Assembly (NCBI GenBank): GCA_903897205.1
Contig: CAIUAS010000147.1
Location: 1 to 13,649, forward strand
Length of the DNA stretch: 13,649 bases
Source: an uncultured Gammaproteobacteria bacterium
GTDB lineage: Bacteria; Pseudomonadota; Gammaproteobacteria; CAIUAS01
Direction: 5' to 3'
Positions 6,347 to 13,649 of the stretch are shown piece by piece. Position 1 is the stretch's first letter, and the number at the start of each line of letters is the position of its first letter. The translations under genes and the position numbers were made by a program. Below the pieces are notes generated by a model. It did no database searches. It was not told the DNA's origin and was given only the letters and a program-made list of their open reading frames with translations.

Positions 6347-6351
6347 TGCAA
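6323..6351 (-). promoter_or_regulatory. Candidate minus-strand promoter overlapped by the inverted repeat
   Basis: On the minus strand TTGCAA (6351 to 6346; four of six -35 positions) is separated by 17 bases from TACTAT (6328 to 6323; four of six -10 positions). The -10 lies in the 12-base centre of the inverted repeat and one whole repeat arm fills the spacer. A protein bound to the GTGAAC sites would therefore block it. The boxes are modest matches. Confidence 0.3.
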
Positions 6352-6440
6352 GAGGGCAGCGGACATTTTTTAATGCTTGTGGTTTGGTTAATGTTTAATG
6401 AGGGCAATAAGGAATTAATTTTAAATTAATAGCTAAGCGT
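6347..6440. other. Downstream flank of the lipid-transport operon
   Basis: This 94-base AT-rich gap lies after the lipoprotein gene. It holds a 17-base A/T-only palindrome, ATTAATTT-T-AAATTAAT (6414-6430). No GC-rich terminator stem is visible directly behind the operon. Confidence 0.4.
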
Positions 6441-7067
6441 TTATTGAGTAGTTAATTGAGAAGTATTTACTACGCAAAATTCGCTAATTTGCTGTAATAA
6501 TTTTTCGGTTGCTTTATTCGCTGCCATAACGCCGCTGTAAGGATTATTTTCGGTGGCAGGTTCAGTGATGGTTAATTGTTTGATTGCAATGACTCGGTGT
6601 GAGTTGTTATCCACTAATTGGATGCGCACGCTTAATTGTATTTGGCTAGGTTGTTGTAAAAATACTTGTTGTAATTCTAACATGCGGGTGCTTAATACCA
6701 TGTCGTATTTAGTGCTATTGGCGTTTCCAATCACTGCATGAAAATGATTGGTATTTTGTAAGGCTTCTACTAACAAAGGGTGGAGCATTTGAGCTGGTGT
6801 GTCTGCCCATTGATTATAGGAAAAATAGGCGAGTTGATAAGGTTTGTTGACATAGGCCATTTGGGTGGTGTCGAAAGCTGGGTTTGCTTTAGGAGTTTCA
6901 ACTAATAAGGTTAATTGGCTGGGTTTCGCTTTTATGGTTGGTATGGTTGGATTTAATATATAGGTTTGAGTGGGCGTAATATGGATTGGTTTTAAGCCAC
7001 AGCCAGCTAATAAAAATGTATTGCTTATTATAAATAGGCTAAGAATAAATCGAGTAAAAGAGAGCAT
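6441..7067 (-). CDS. ABC-type transport auxiliary lipoprotein (PqiC/YmbA-like) of the MCE system
   Basis: A 208-residue lipoprotein. Seen: a signal sequence with a hydrophobic core (residues 7-21) ending in the lipobox LLAGC with the acylated cysteine at 23. The +2 residue is Gly, so there is no Asp inner-membrane retention signal and outer-membrane placement is expected. The body has the pattern typical of the family: a Tyr-x-Leu strand near residue 36, LLVETPKANPAFDTTQMAYV near 54-73, YFSYNQWADTPAQMLHPLLVEAL around 81-103, and a C-terminal helix ending near residue 200. Known: these lipoproteins partner MCE proteins in PqiABC-like and Mla-like lipid transporters. The ATG directly abuts the stop of the MCE gene (TAAATG), with AGGAG eight bases upstream inside that gene. 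It is the last gene of the operon. Confidence 0.85.
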   Translation of the reverse strand: MLSFTRFILSLFIISNTFLLAGCGLKPIHITPTQTYILNPTIPTIKAKPSQLTLLVETPKANPAFDTTQMAYVNKPYQLAYFSYNQWADTPAQMLHPLLVEALQNTNHFHAVIGNANSTKYDMVLSTRMLELQQVFLQQPSQIQLSVRIQLVDNNSHRVIAIKQLTITEPATENNPYSGVMAANKATEKLLQQISEFCVVNTSQLTTQ

Positions 7068-7910
7068 TTATCGTTCTCCTGGTCCTGGGGTAGGTGCGGT
7101 TTCACCTCGTATTAAAACACTAGGATTTTGTTTGATTGTTTTGCTGGTGGCTAATAAATTATTTGAAGTAGTGGCAAGATTATTGATTACAGAATTAATG
7201 GCCGGAAGCGTTTGCTCATTGAAAATTTGTAATGTCATTTGGCCATTTTTAAGTAATTCAGGAAATTGCTGGCTGGCTTTTGCTGAATTTTGCATAAAGA
7301 TATTGACTGATTTTAAGGTGGTGCTTAATTGTTTTGAGTTGTCTGCTAGCGTACCTGTTAGTTGATCGATGTTATAAAGGGTTTGCTTGAGCGCGCGTTG
7401 ATTATCAGTATCCAATATGGAATGAAGTTCTTCACTAATTTGGTTTAAATTAAGCGTGAGATCGCTAACGGCAGTGTCTAGTCGAACCATGAGTGAAGGT
7501 GAGGTTTTAATCACGGGATAATTTTCACCGGGTTGGGTTTTTAAGGGACTTAAATTAGAAGAATTAGAGCGCAGGCCAATGTAAGCAATGCCAGTTAAGC
7601 CTTGTGACATTAAGGTGGCGGTTGTGCTTTCTGTAATGGGGGCGTCATTTTCTATGGTTAATAGTAATTTAACTTGTTGTGGATTTTGGTTGTTAAGATG
7701 GATGTCAGTAATATGACCGACGGTAACGCCGTTATATTGTACGGGGGAATCGATAGTTAAACCGGCGACGGATTCATTCATATAAACACAATAAAGTTTA
7801 TATTGCTTAGCGGAAAATCCCACGGATAACCATAAACTCATTATAATAATGGCTGTGATTAAGCAAATAACAAAAATGCCTACGATGGTGTAATTAACTT
7901 TTGATTCCAT
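7068..7910 (-). CDS. MCE-domain (MlaD-family) periplasmic lipid-binding protein
   Basis: I choose ATG 7910 (280 aa) and not the upstream GTG 7922, because MESKVNYTIVGIFVI matches the common family start and neither site has a clear Shine-Dalgarno. Seen: one N-terminal membrane anchor (about 8-30), a single MCE domain (about 38-116) with VAGLTIDSPVQYNGVTVGHI at 48-67 and LMSQGLTGIAYIGL near 100-113, then about 150 residues of Asn/Gln/Leu-rich helical sequence (140-260), and a Pro-rich tail. Known: MCE proteins form hexameric rings or tubes that bind lipid between inner and outer membrane. The C-terminal helical part is longer than in E. coli MlaD (about 180 aa) and suggests a needle-like helical bundle reaching toward the lipoprotein. 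It lies 30 bases from the ATPase gene. Confidence 0.92.
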   Translation of the reverse strand: MESKVNYTIVGIFVICLITAIIIMSLWLSVGFSAKQYKLYCVYMNESVAGLTIDSPVQYNGVTVGHITDIHLNNQNPQQVKLLLTIENDAPITESTTATLMSQGLTGIAYIGLRSNSSNLSPLKTQPGENYPVIKTSPSLMVRLDTAVSDLTLNLNQISEELHSILDTDNQRALKQTLYNIDQLTGTLADNSKQLSTTLKSVNIFMQNSAKASQQFPELLKNGQMTLQIFNEQTLPAINSVINNLATTSNNLLATSKTIKQNPSVLIRGETAPTPGPGER

Positions 7911-7940
7911 AATATCAATCACTGTAAATTAAACAGATAA

Positions 7941-8720
7941 TTAGTTTTTCTTGCCGCTATAAATTTTTTCAATGGCTCTACCGCGAGGGCCTGTAAAATA
8001 AGCTTGTAATAGTGGATTGTTTATTGTTACCAATTCCGCAATAGGGGCAATCGCTAATACGCGCCCTTCGCCTAAAAAGGCTACTCGATTAGTCACTTGC
8101 CATAATGTGTCAATATCATGTGTTACCATGACAATAGTTAGTTCTAGCGTTTTTTGCAAGTTTAGCACGAGTTCGTCGAAAGCAGCGGCACTTTGTGGAT
8201 CGAGTCCTGCAGTGGGTTCATCTAAAAATAATAATTCAGGATCGAGTGCAATAGCACGCGCAAGCGCGGCTCGTTTTTGCATGCCACCACTTAATTCTGC
8301 AGGATATTTGTTGGCATCTTCTACGGTAAGTCCTGCTGCTAGTATTTTTAATAAGGCAAGCTGGTTAATGGTTTGTTGAGTGAGTTGGGTATGTTCTTTT
8401 AGGGGAAAAGCCACATTTTCTAGCAAAGTAAATGAACTAAATAAAGCGTTGTGTTGAAATAAAACACCAGAGTGTTGGTGTAAATAATGTAAAGCAGTCG
8501 TGCTATTAGGTGTGATTTCTTGGCCAAACACTTTGATCGTTCCTGCTGTTGGAGTTTGTAACATTAGCATGGTTCGTAATAGAGTTGATTTACCAGCGCC
8601 GCTACCACCCACAATAGCTAATATTTCACCGCGAGTTACCGATAAATTTAAGTCGTTATGGACCCAGCTATTGCCTAGATAATTTTTGATGTGTTTTAAT
8701 TCAATAATAGGTTCGTTCAT
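7941..8720 (-). CDS. MlaF-type ATP-binding subunit of the MCE lipid ABC transporter
   Basis: A 259-residue cytoplasmic ATPase that energises lipid transport by the adjacent permease. Seen in order: Walker A GGSGAGKST (38-46), Q-loop Gln89, signature LSGGMQKR (143-150), Walker B LLFLDEP (163-169) with catalytic Glu168, D-loop AGLDP (171-175), and H-loop His201 in VMVTHD. LSGGMQ, in place of LSGGQQ, is the form typical of the MlaF/TGD3 group. Its start overlaps the permease stop by four bases (ATGA), so translation is coupled. The C-terminus (YFTGPRGRAIEKIYSGKKN) is a plausible contact with a neighbouring subunit, as in MlaF, but that is inference. Confidence 0.94.
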   Translation of the reverse strand: MNEPIIELKHIKNYLGNSWVHNDLNLSVTRGEILAIVGGSGAGKSTLLRTMLMLQTPTAGTIKVFGQEITPNSTTALHYLHQHSGVLFQHNALFSSFTLLENVAFPLKEHTQLTQQTINQLALLKILAAGLTVEDANKYPAELSGGMQKRAALARAIALDPELLFLDEPTAGLDPQSAAAFDELVLNLQKTLELTIVMVTHDIDTLWQVTNRVAFLGEGRVLAIAPIAELVTINNPLLQAYFTGPRGRAIEKIYSGKKN

Positions 8721-9838
8721 AGACCTAATCTAGTAAATAATATGGAAAATAAGGCGTCTGTGATAATAATACAAAAAGTTATTTGCACGACGCTGCGGGT
8801 GGTATGGCGGCCTACACTATCTGCGCCACCAGAAACTTGCATGCCTTGAAAACAGCCAATACTTGCAATAAGTAAGGCAAAAATAGGTGTTTTGATAAGC
8901 CCTATCCAAAGAGAGCGTGCTGATACTACTTGTGCAAACCGCTCAAAAAAATCATAAAAAGTTACGCCTAGCATACCTTTTGCCATGAGCATGCCACCTA
9001 ATAAACCGAATAAATTGGCCCACATGCTTAATAAAGGCATAACAATAATTAAGCCGAATAATTTTGGTAATACCAATAATTCAGCAGGTGCAATTCCCAA
9101 CGTGCGTAAAGCATCTACTTCTTCGTTTAATACCATGGTGCCAATTTGCGCAGCAAAGGCAGAGCCGGTGCGGCCAGCAATAATAATCGCAGTGAGTAGG
9201 GGGCCGAATTCACGAAACACGGAAAAACCTAATAAATCGACAATGAAGATGTTGGCGCCGTAAGTACGTAGTTGTAGTCCCATTTGGTAAGTTAAAACAA
9301 CACCAATCATAAATGAAAGTAGTGCAATAATGGGGAGTGCTTGATAGCCGCTCGTTTCAATAATATTGAGCAAGAGCCGCCAACGAATAGCGCGTGGATT
9401 TCGTATGACGCGTAAAGCAATTAAACTTAATTCGCCGATGAAGGCTAGAAAAGCTTGAATAAATTGCAGTTGATCATAGCTACGTTGACCTAAACGATGT
9501 AGCCAATTAAAACGCTTAGGTTGCGGTATTTCTTTTAAATGAGTTTCTTGTGCGGCAATCATCTTTAATAATAAAAGATGTTCGTTGTGAAAATGTGCTA
9601 AGTTAAATTTTGTTTGTTGTTGATTTAATTGCTTGAGTATTTTTTGTAATATCCATGCACCGCTGGTATCCATTTTATAAATGGCATTGCCATCGATAGC
9701 GATGGTTTTAAGATTGTTCCAGTTAATTTGGTCGTAATCTTTTTTGAGTTGATTAAGATTAGCGAGCGTCCATGAGCCTTGACAAATAAGCTGTTGAACG
9801 TCAGTTTGATTATTCATCTCAAGCAATTTTTTCGTCAT
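8717..9838 (-). CDS. MlaE-family lipid ABC transporter permease with fused N-terminal STAS domain
   Basis: A 373-residue inner-membrane permease. Residues 1-100 are soluble and STAS-like, with strand-helix order and the phospho-site-type segment IYKMDTSGAWILQKILKQL (53-71). The permease follows, with the family signatures REFGPLLTAIIIAGRTGSAF (209-228), GTMVLNEEVDALRTLGI (233-249) and GCFQGMQVSGGADSVGRHT (328-346). In E. coli the STAS part (MlaB) is a separate protein; here it is built in, so no MlaB gene is needed. ATG 9838 is preceded by GGAA at good spacing; ATG 9817 is a weaker alternative. It starts 21 bases after galE in the same direction, and its stop overlaps the ATPase gene. Confidence 0.94.
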   Translation of the reverse strand: MTKKLLEMNNQTDVQQLICQGSWTLANLNQLKKDYDQINWNNLKTIAIDGNAIYKMDTSGAWILQKILKQLNQQQTKFNLAHFHNEHLLLLKMIAAQETHLKEIPQPKRFNWLHRLGQRSYDQLQFIQAFLAFIGELSLIALRVIRNPRAIRWRLLLNIIETSGYQALPIIALLSFMIGVVLTYQMGLQLRTYGANIFIVDLLGFSVFREFGPLLTAIIIAGRTGSAFAAQIGTMVLNEEVDALRTLGIAPAELLVLPKLFGLIIVMPLLSMWANLFGLLGGMLMAKGMLGVTFYDFFERFAQVVSARSLWIGLIKTPIFALLIASIGCFQGMQVSGGADSVGRHTTRSVVQITFCIIITDALFSILFTRLGL

Positions 9839-9859
9839 AATTCCATGCTAATATTTTTT

Positions 9860-10864
9860 TTATGCAGATTTCAATAAGTTTTTTTCCCAATTTAAACTTG
9901 ATTGAATAATAATATCTAAATCTGCAAGTTGTGGTTTCCAGGCCAGTGTTTCAAGTATTTTGCGGTTGTCAGCGATTAATTCTGCCGGATCGCCGGGGCG
10001 GCGAGGAAGTGTTTGAATATTTAAAGTTGTTTTTGCTAATCGTTGTACGGCTTCTAATACCTGAAGCACGCTATAACCATGACCATAGCCACAATTTAAT
10101 ACAACGGATGGCTTATTATTGCGTAAATAAATTAAGGCTTGAAGATGCGCGCTGGCAATGTCTTCAACATGGATGTAGTCACGTATAGCTGTGCCATCAG
10201 AGGTTGGATAATCAGTTCCATAAATGGCGAGAGTGGGCTTGATGCCTAAGGCAGTTTGAGCTGCTATTTTAATTAAGGTCGTCGCATTGGGATTGCGTAG
10301 ACCGATTTTTTCTTCTAAGTCAGCACCACCCACATTAAAGTAGCGCAAAGCAACGTAGCGTAAAGGCGTGGCGAGCGTTATATCTTGCAGAATTTGTTCG
10401 CAAATTAATTTAGAGCGGCCGTAGGGATTAATAGGATTACAGACATTATTTTCATCGACTAAGCATTTTTCCTGGCTGCCATAGACGGCGGCAGACGATG
10501 AAAAAATAAAATGTTTAATATTGGCTTGCGTACAACAATTTAATAGGCGGCAGGTGTTAACAACGTTATTTTCATAATATTTTAAGGGTTGTTGAATAGA
10601 TTCAGGTACAATGATCGAAGCGGCTAAATGGATAACCGTTTCAACATTATATTCCTGCAAAATGCGGCTAACGAGAGCACTATCACCGCAATTACCAATA
10701 ATAAAATCATCTACTAAAATATTTTGGGTATAACCTGTGCTGAGGTCGTCTAAGATGATGATGCGTTCGCCGGCTTCAGCAAGTTGTTTGGCAATATGGC
10801 TGCCGATATAACCAGCGCCGCCAGTAATTAAAATACTTGATTTTTGTATAGGACTTTTCTTCAT
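9860..10864 (-). CDS. galE: UDP-glucose 4-epimerase
   Basis: Interconverts UDP-glucose and UDP-galactose with bound NAD, supplying galactose for LPS, capsule or other glycans. It has 334 residues, close to E. coli GalE (338). Seen: the Rossmann motif TGGAGYIG (14-21), DDLSTG (39-44), the catalytic Ser124 in FSSSAAVYG, Tyr148 and Lys152 in PYGRSK, RYFNVGGA (174-181), DGTAIRDYIHVEDIA (223-237) and RPGDPAEL near 290. All active-site residues are present. The N-terminal tail before the NAD fold is about ten residues longer than in E. coli. It lies 23 bases behind upp and 21 bases ahead of the permease, so cotranscription is likely. No other Leloir pathway gene is in the window, which favours a glycan-precursor role over galactose catabolism. 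Confidence 0.95.
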   Translation of the reverse strand: MKKSPIQKSSILITGGAGYIGSHIAKQLAEAGERIIILDDLSTGYTQNILVDDFIIGNCGDSALVSRILQEYNVETVIHLAASIIVPESIQQPLKYYENNVVNTCRLLNCCTQANIKHFIFSSSAAVYGSQEKCLVDENNVCNPINPYGRSKLICEQILQDITLATPLRYVALRYFNVGGADLEEKIGLRNPNATTLIKIAAQTALGIKPTLAIYGTDYPTSDGTAIRDYIHVEDIASAHLQALIYLRNNKPSVVLNCGYGHGYSVLQVLEAVQRLAKTTLNIQTLPRRPGDPAELIADNRKILETLAWKPQLADLDIIIQSSLNWEKNLLKSA

Positions 10865-10887
10865 TAATTTACTAAATGTTAGTGAGT

Positions 10888-11541
10888 TTATTTAGTTCCA
10901 AATAATCTGTCGCCGGCATCGCCTAAGCCAGGCACTATATAACTACGCTCATTTAATTGTCTATCTAAACTAGCGGCAAAAATGGGAACTTCTGGATGTT
11001 CTTTTGCTAAACGTTTAACACCTTCAGGGGCGGCAACAATGCAGACGAAGGTCATTTTAGTAACGCCTTCCGCTTTCAAGCGCTTGATGGTCTCGCAAGC
11101 AGAGCCACCGGTGGCTAGCATAGGATCACAAATAAAAAAATGTCTGTTGGCGCTATTTTTAGGAATTTTAAGAAAATATAACTCTGGTTGTAATGTTTCT
11201 TCATTACGAAATAAGCCAATATGGCCAACGCGTGCAGAAGGAATTAGAGAGAGAAAGCCGTCGACCATGCCAATGCCGGCTCGTAATATAGGTAATATGA
11301 CGGCTTTTTTACCGGCTAACATAGGCGCTTCAAAAGTTTCTAAAGGAGTGCGAACAGGTTTTGAGGTGATGGGTAAATCTTTGGTCGCTTCATAAACTAG
11401 TAACATGGTTATTTCATTTAATAATTCTTTAAAGGATTTTGTACTGGTGCTGACATCACGCAAAATCGACAGCTTGTGTAATAGTAATGGATGTTGAATT
11501 TCATAGAAATTAGGGTGGATCGAATAGGTTTTTATTACCAT
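10888..11541 (-). CDS. upp: Uracil phosphoribosyltransferase
   Basis: Salvages uracil to UMP with PRPP in the cytoplasm. It has 217 residues against 208 in E. coli; the extra part is a short N-terminal extension ([10 protein letters not shown]), with no later Met at the usual start. Seen: [16 protein letters not shown] (82-97), FRNEETLQP (111-119), the PRPP loop [10 protein letters not shown] (139-148), VAAPEGV near 170, and the C-terminal uracil-binding tail [15 protein letters not shown]. It overlaps the darP 3' end by seven bases and precedes galE by 23. No uracil permease gene is adjacent. Confidence 0.96.
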   Translation of the reverse strand: MVIKTYSIHPNFYEIQHPLLLHKLSILRDVSTSTKSFKELLNEITMLLVYEATKDLPITSKPVRTPLETFEAPMLAGKKAVILPILRAGIGMVDGFLSLIPSARVGHIGLFRNEETLQPELYFLKIPKNSANRHFFICDPMLATGGSACETIKRLKAEGVTKMTFVCIVAAPEGVKRLAKEHPEVPIFAASLDRQLNERSYIVPGLGDAGDRLFGTK

Positions 11542-12062
11542 GTATTATGCTCTTCTGATAGGGTGCGTAAATAACGGAATAGACCGCGTGTTGCTTCTGA
11601 ACTTGGTGTTGCTTCCGAACTTTGTTTGATTTCTTGTTCCTTCTGCGCTTTGCGAATAAATTGTCGCAGAATTTGGCGATCGGCGGTAGGGAAAATGGTT
11701 AGAATATGGGCGATGGCTTCATCGCCTTTATTAATCAGTTCGTCTCGATATTTTTCTAGGCGATGGAAGCGTGCATTGGTTTGTTGATCTTGGTTATTGA
11801 GGATATCTAATGCTTGTTGGATAGGGCCAGGATCACGAGCGCGCATGAGCTTGCCTATATATTGCATTTGTCTGCGTTTAGCGCCATTGCTAGTGATGCT
11901 TTTAGCGAATTCAACGGCTTGACGAAGTTGGTCGTCTAGGGGGACTTTTCTAAGTTGATGTTTGGTTAACTCGACGAGTTCAACGCCCAGGGATCGCAAG
12001 GCGAGTACTTCACGTTTAAGTTGTGATTTGCTTTTGGGTTCTTCTGATAGATTTTCGGACAT
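11535..12062 (-). CDS. darP: Ribosome biogenesis factor DarP (YjgA)
   Basis: A 175-residue helical, highly charged protein. Seen: [20 protein letters not shown] near the N-terminus (12-31), [12 protein letters not shown] (39-50), [13 protein letters not shown] (62-74), [12 protein letters not shown] (98-109) and a C-terminal LFRYLRTL. These are the conserved blocks of the DUF615/YjgA family. Known: DarP binds 50S precursors, favours the active conformation of the peptidyl transferase centre, and sits divergent from pmbA in many gammaproteobacteria, as here. Odd: near the C-terminus a tandem 18-base repeat (11590-11625, 16 of 18 identical) encodes SSEATP followed by SSEATR. No strong Shine-Dalgarno precedes ATG 12062. 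It is the first gene of the seven-gene run. Confidence 0.95.
   Translation of the reverse strand: MSENLSEEPKSKSQLKREVLALRSLGVELVELTKHQLRKVPLDDQLRQAVEFAKSITSNGAKRRQMQYIGKLMRARDPGPIQQALDILNNQDQQTNARFHRLEKYRDELINKGDEAIAHILTIFPTADRQILRQFIRKAQKEQEIKQSSEATPSSEATRGLFRYLRTLSEEHNTW
11590..11625. repeat. Tandem 18-base duplication inside darP
   Basis: Units 11590-11607 and 11608-11625 differ at two of 18 positions. The duplication stays in frame and repeats SSEAT-P/R in the linker before the C-terminal LFRYLR block. Confidence 0.85.
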
Positions 12063-12092
12063 GGCTAAGGTTTTATTAAATGATTTTCTGTT

Positions 12093-12101
12093 ATCATAGC
12101 A
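12093..12101 (-). promoter_or_regulatory. Extended -10 promoter upstream of darP
   Basis: The minus strand reads TGCTATGAT, an extended -10 with TG and a five-of-six hexamer, about 31 bases before the darP ATG. Because the following gaps are all 30 bases or fewer, this is the only promoter candidate I see for the darP-upp-galE-lipid transport run. No -35 is convincing. Confidence 0.4.
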
Positions 12102-12106
12102 TAAGT

Positions 12107-12136
12107 TTGAATAATCTCATGATTTGTGTAGATAAT
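12107..12136 (+). promoter_or_regulatory. Candidate promoter for pmbA
   Basis: TTGAAT (12107-12112) and GATAAT (12131-12136) are separated by 18 bases and match four and five of six consensus positions. The implied leader is about 90 bases. It lies back to back with the darP extended -10, as expected in a divergent intergenic region. Confidence 0.4.
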
Positions 12137-12233
12137 TTTGGTTTGTTGGTGCCAGATTGTTGCTGAGTGGCGGTCTTTTTGGCAAGGCAGCGATAATAAA
12201 TAATTAAATGATTTTAAAAGCAGGAAAATCTGT

Positions 12234-13589
12234 ATGCAAGATGTTAAGACTGTAAATAACGCTTTAATTTCCGAGCAAGCACGTTGGCAGGAGTTGGCAA
12301 GTGATATTTTAAAGCAGGCAAAAGCGCAAGGGGCGAGTAGTGCGGAGGTAGGCGTTAGCAGCAGCGATGGTTTTTCAGTGACGGTGCGGTTGGGAGAGGT
12401 TGAGACGGTGGAATATAATCGGGACAAAGGGGTTGGTATCACCGTTTTTTTTGGGCAGCGTAAAGGATCTTCCAGTACTTCGGACATGAGTCCAGACGCT
12501 ATAAAAGCAGCGGTGAGCGCTGCTTGTCATATTGCAAAGTTAAGCGGGGAAGATAATTGCGCGGGTTTGGCTGATCCTGAATTATTAGCTAAAGATTATC
12601 CTGATTTAGATTTATATCATCCCTGGTCTATTGATCCAGAACAAGCGATTGAGTTGGCTACCCAGTGTGAAGCGCAGGCACGGGCGTTTGATAAACGTAT
12701 TATTAATTCGGAAGGGGCTTCTGTCGCGAGCCATCAAGGTGTGAATGTCTATGCGAATTCGCACGGTTTTAGTGGTGGTTATTTAAGCTCGAGCCATAGT
12801 TTTAATTGTGCGCTGGTTGCACAAGATAGCTTGGGTATGCAACGCGATGGCAGTTATACGGTTGCGCGTGATCCCAGTTGCCTGGAAAGTATAGCGGCAA
12901 TAGCAAAAGAAGCGGGTGAGCGTACGGTTAAACGTTTGGGTGCGCGTCGGGTAAAAACTTGTCAGGTGCCGGTTGTTTTTCATGCGGATGTCGCTCGGGG
13001 TTTGATCGGCAGTTTTCTGAGTGCGATATCAGGTGGAAATCTCTATCGTAAGGCATCGTTTTTAGTGGATCAATTAGGCCAGAGTATTTTTGCTAAACAG
13101 GTTCATATTTATCAACGTCCTCATATTCCTAAGGCGTTAGGGAGTTCGCCTTTTGATGCGGAAGGTGTGGCAACGTATGATAATGATTTGATTAAAGAGG
13201 GTTTGCTTCAAAATTATATTTTAAGTAGTTATTCTGCGCGTAAATTAGGTATGCGAACAACGGGAAATGCCGGTGGTGCGCACAATATTTTTATTAATAC
13301 CAGCGATAAAGATTTGAATGGTTTGCTGCAATTAATGGGGACAGGTTTATTGGTCACGGATGTGATGGGGCAAGGTGTTAATATTGTCACAGGCGATTAT
13401 TCTCGCGGCGCGACAGGATTTTGGGTAGAAAATGGGATAATTCAATATTCTGTTGAAGAGATTACTATTGCAGGTAATTTGCGCGATATGTACCAACAAT
13501 TAGTCGCAGTGGGTAGTGATATTGATCGACGCGGGTATATTCAAACAGGATCAATACTGATAGAGCGGATGATGGTAGCGGGAGAATGA
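12234..13589 (+). CDS. pmbA: PmbA/TldE, subunit of the TldD-PmbA metalloprotease
   Basis: A 451-residue cytoplasmic protein, the usual length. Known: PmbA (TldE) pairs with TldD to form a heterodimeric protease that trims unfolded peptides, including microcin B17 and CcdA antitoxin; the zinc site lies in TldD. Seen: an N-terminal domain with ASSAEVGVSSSDGFSVTVR (38-56) and VEYNRDKGVGITVFFGQRKG (59-78), a middle region with ANSHGFSGGYLSSSHSF, and a C-terminal domain with FDAEGVATYDNDLIKEG, RTTGNAGGAHN and MGQGVNIVTGDYSRGATGFW. No HExxxH zinc motif is seen, as expected for the PmbA half. AGGA stands nine bases before ATG 12234. It is divergent from darP, a conserved pairing. TldD is not in the window. 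Confidence 0.96.
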   Translation: MQDVKTVNNALISEQARWQELASDILKQAKAQGASSAEVGVSSSDGFSVTVRLGEVETVEYNRDKGVGITVFFGQRKGSSSTSDMSPDAIKAAVSAACHIAKLSGEDNCAGLADPELLAKDYPDLDLYHPWSIDPEQAIELATQCEAQARAFDKRIINSEGASVASHQGVNVYANSHGFSGGYLSSSHSFNCALVAQDSLGMQRDGSYTVARDPSCLESIAAIAKEAGERTVKRLGARRVKTCQVPVVFHADVARGLIGSFLSAISGGNLYRKASFLVDQLGQSIFAKQVHIYQRPHIPKALGSSPFDAEGVATYDNDLIKEGLLQNYILSSYSARKLGMRTTGNAGGAHNIFINTSDKDLNGLLQLMGTGLLVTDVMGQGVNIVTGDYSRGATGFWVENGIIQYSVEEITIAGNLRDMYQQLVAVGSDIDRRGYIQTGSILIERMMVAGE

Positions 13590-13592
13590 GCC

Positions 13593-13607
13593 CGATACGA
13601 TACGATA
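13593..13607. repeat. Three tandem CGATA units just after pmbA
   Basis: CGATA occurs three times in a row, immediately followed by CGG, three bases after the pmbA stop codon. It is a short microsatellite-like tract in non-coding sequence. No function is evident. Confidence 0.8.
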
Positions 13608-13649
13608 CGGTAAGGGAAAGTAAAATGATGTCATTGTCAGCTTAAGCAA

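Noticed and set aside
5437..6440. CRISPR array or toxin-antitoxin pair in the tRNA-adjacent gap
   Set aside because: No regularly spaced repeats with unique spacers are present, and neither short ORF resembles a known toxin or antitoxin.
6970..7365. 131-residue plus-strand ORF opposite the lipoprotein and MCE genes
   Set aside because: Shadow of two confidently identified genes; no independent support.
12065..12487. 140-residue minus-strand ORF opposite the start of pmbA
   Set aside because: Most of it is the complement of pmbA codons; pmbA is certain and the antisense frame has no recognisable domain or good start signal.
13625..13645. Six-codon ORF after pmbA with a purine-rich upstream stretch
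   Set aside because: Too short to support, and the window ends immediately after it.

Overview
The window looks like chromosomal DNA of an AT-rich gammaproteobacterium. The divergent darP(yjgA)/pmbA pair, the Glu tRNA (closely resembling the enterobacterial one), the class I folate-type photolyase and the MlaE/F/D-type lipid transport genes all fit that group. The low G+C, short intergenic gaps and gene content would suit Legionellales-like bacteria, but this is inference from gene content and not a phylogenetic result.

Layout. (1) 1-316, minus: N-terminal part of a CinA/MoaB-type protein cut by the window edge. (2) 415-5231, plus: a run of cioA, cioB, a 47-residue DUF2474-like membrane protein, phrB photolyase and a SAM-dependent methyltransferase. 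The first three overlap by one base at each junction (TAATG) and encode a cyanide-insensitive-type (short Q-loop) bd quinol oxidase. (3) 5361-5436, plus: tRNA-Glu(TTC) with its own promoter. (4) 5437-6440: about 1 kb of poorly coding DNA next to the tRNA. It holds two very short minus-strand ORFs, each apparently continued in the -1 frame, a GC-rich hairpin, and an 18-bp perfect inverted repeat built from four GTTCAC/GTGAAC hexamers. This is the most unusual part of the window. (5) 12062 down to 6441, minus: seven tightly packed genes, darP, upp, galE, STAS-MlaE permease, MlaF-type ATPase, MCE protein and auxiliary lipoprotein. They have overlaps or gaps of at most about 30 bases and probably form one long transcript from an extended -10 promoter upstream of darP. 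(6) 12234-13589, plus: pmbA (tldE), divergent from darP.

How the genes work together. CioA, CioB and the small protein form a quinol-oxidising terminal oxidase in the inner membrane. The last four genes of the minus-strand run form a complete MCE lipid ABC transporter: ATPase, permease with fused STAS domain, periplasmic substrate-binding MCE protein and outer-membrane-type lipoprotein. Ahead of it lie a ribosome assembly factor, a pyrimidine salvage enzyme and a UDP-sugar epimerase. PmbA probably acts with a TldD encoded elsewhere.

I see no CRISPR array, insertion sequence, prophage gene, or obvious defence system. The best candidates for something undescribed are the small regulated-looking unit at 5972-6351 and the small neighbouring ORF at 5492-5748.
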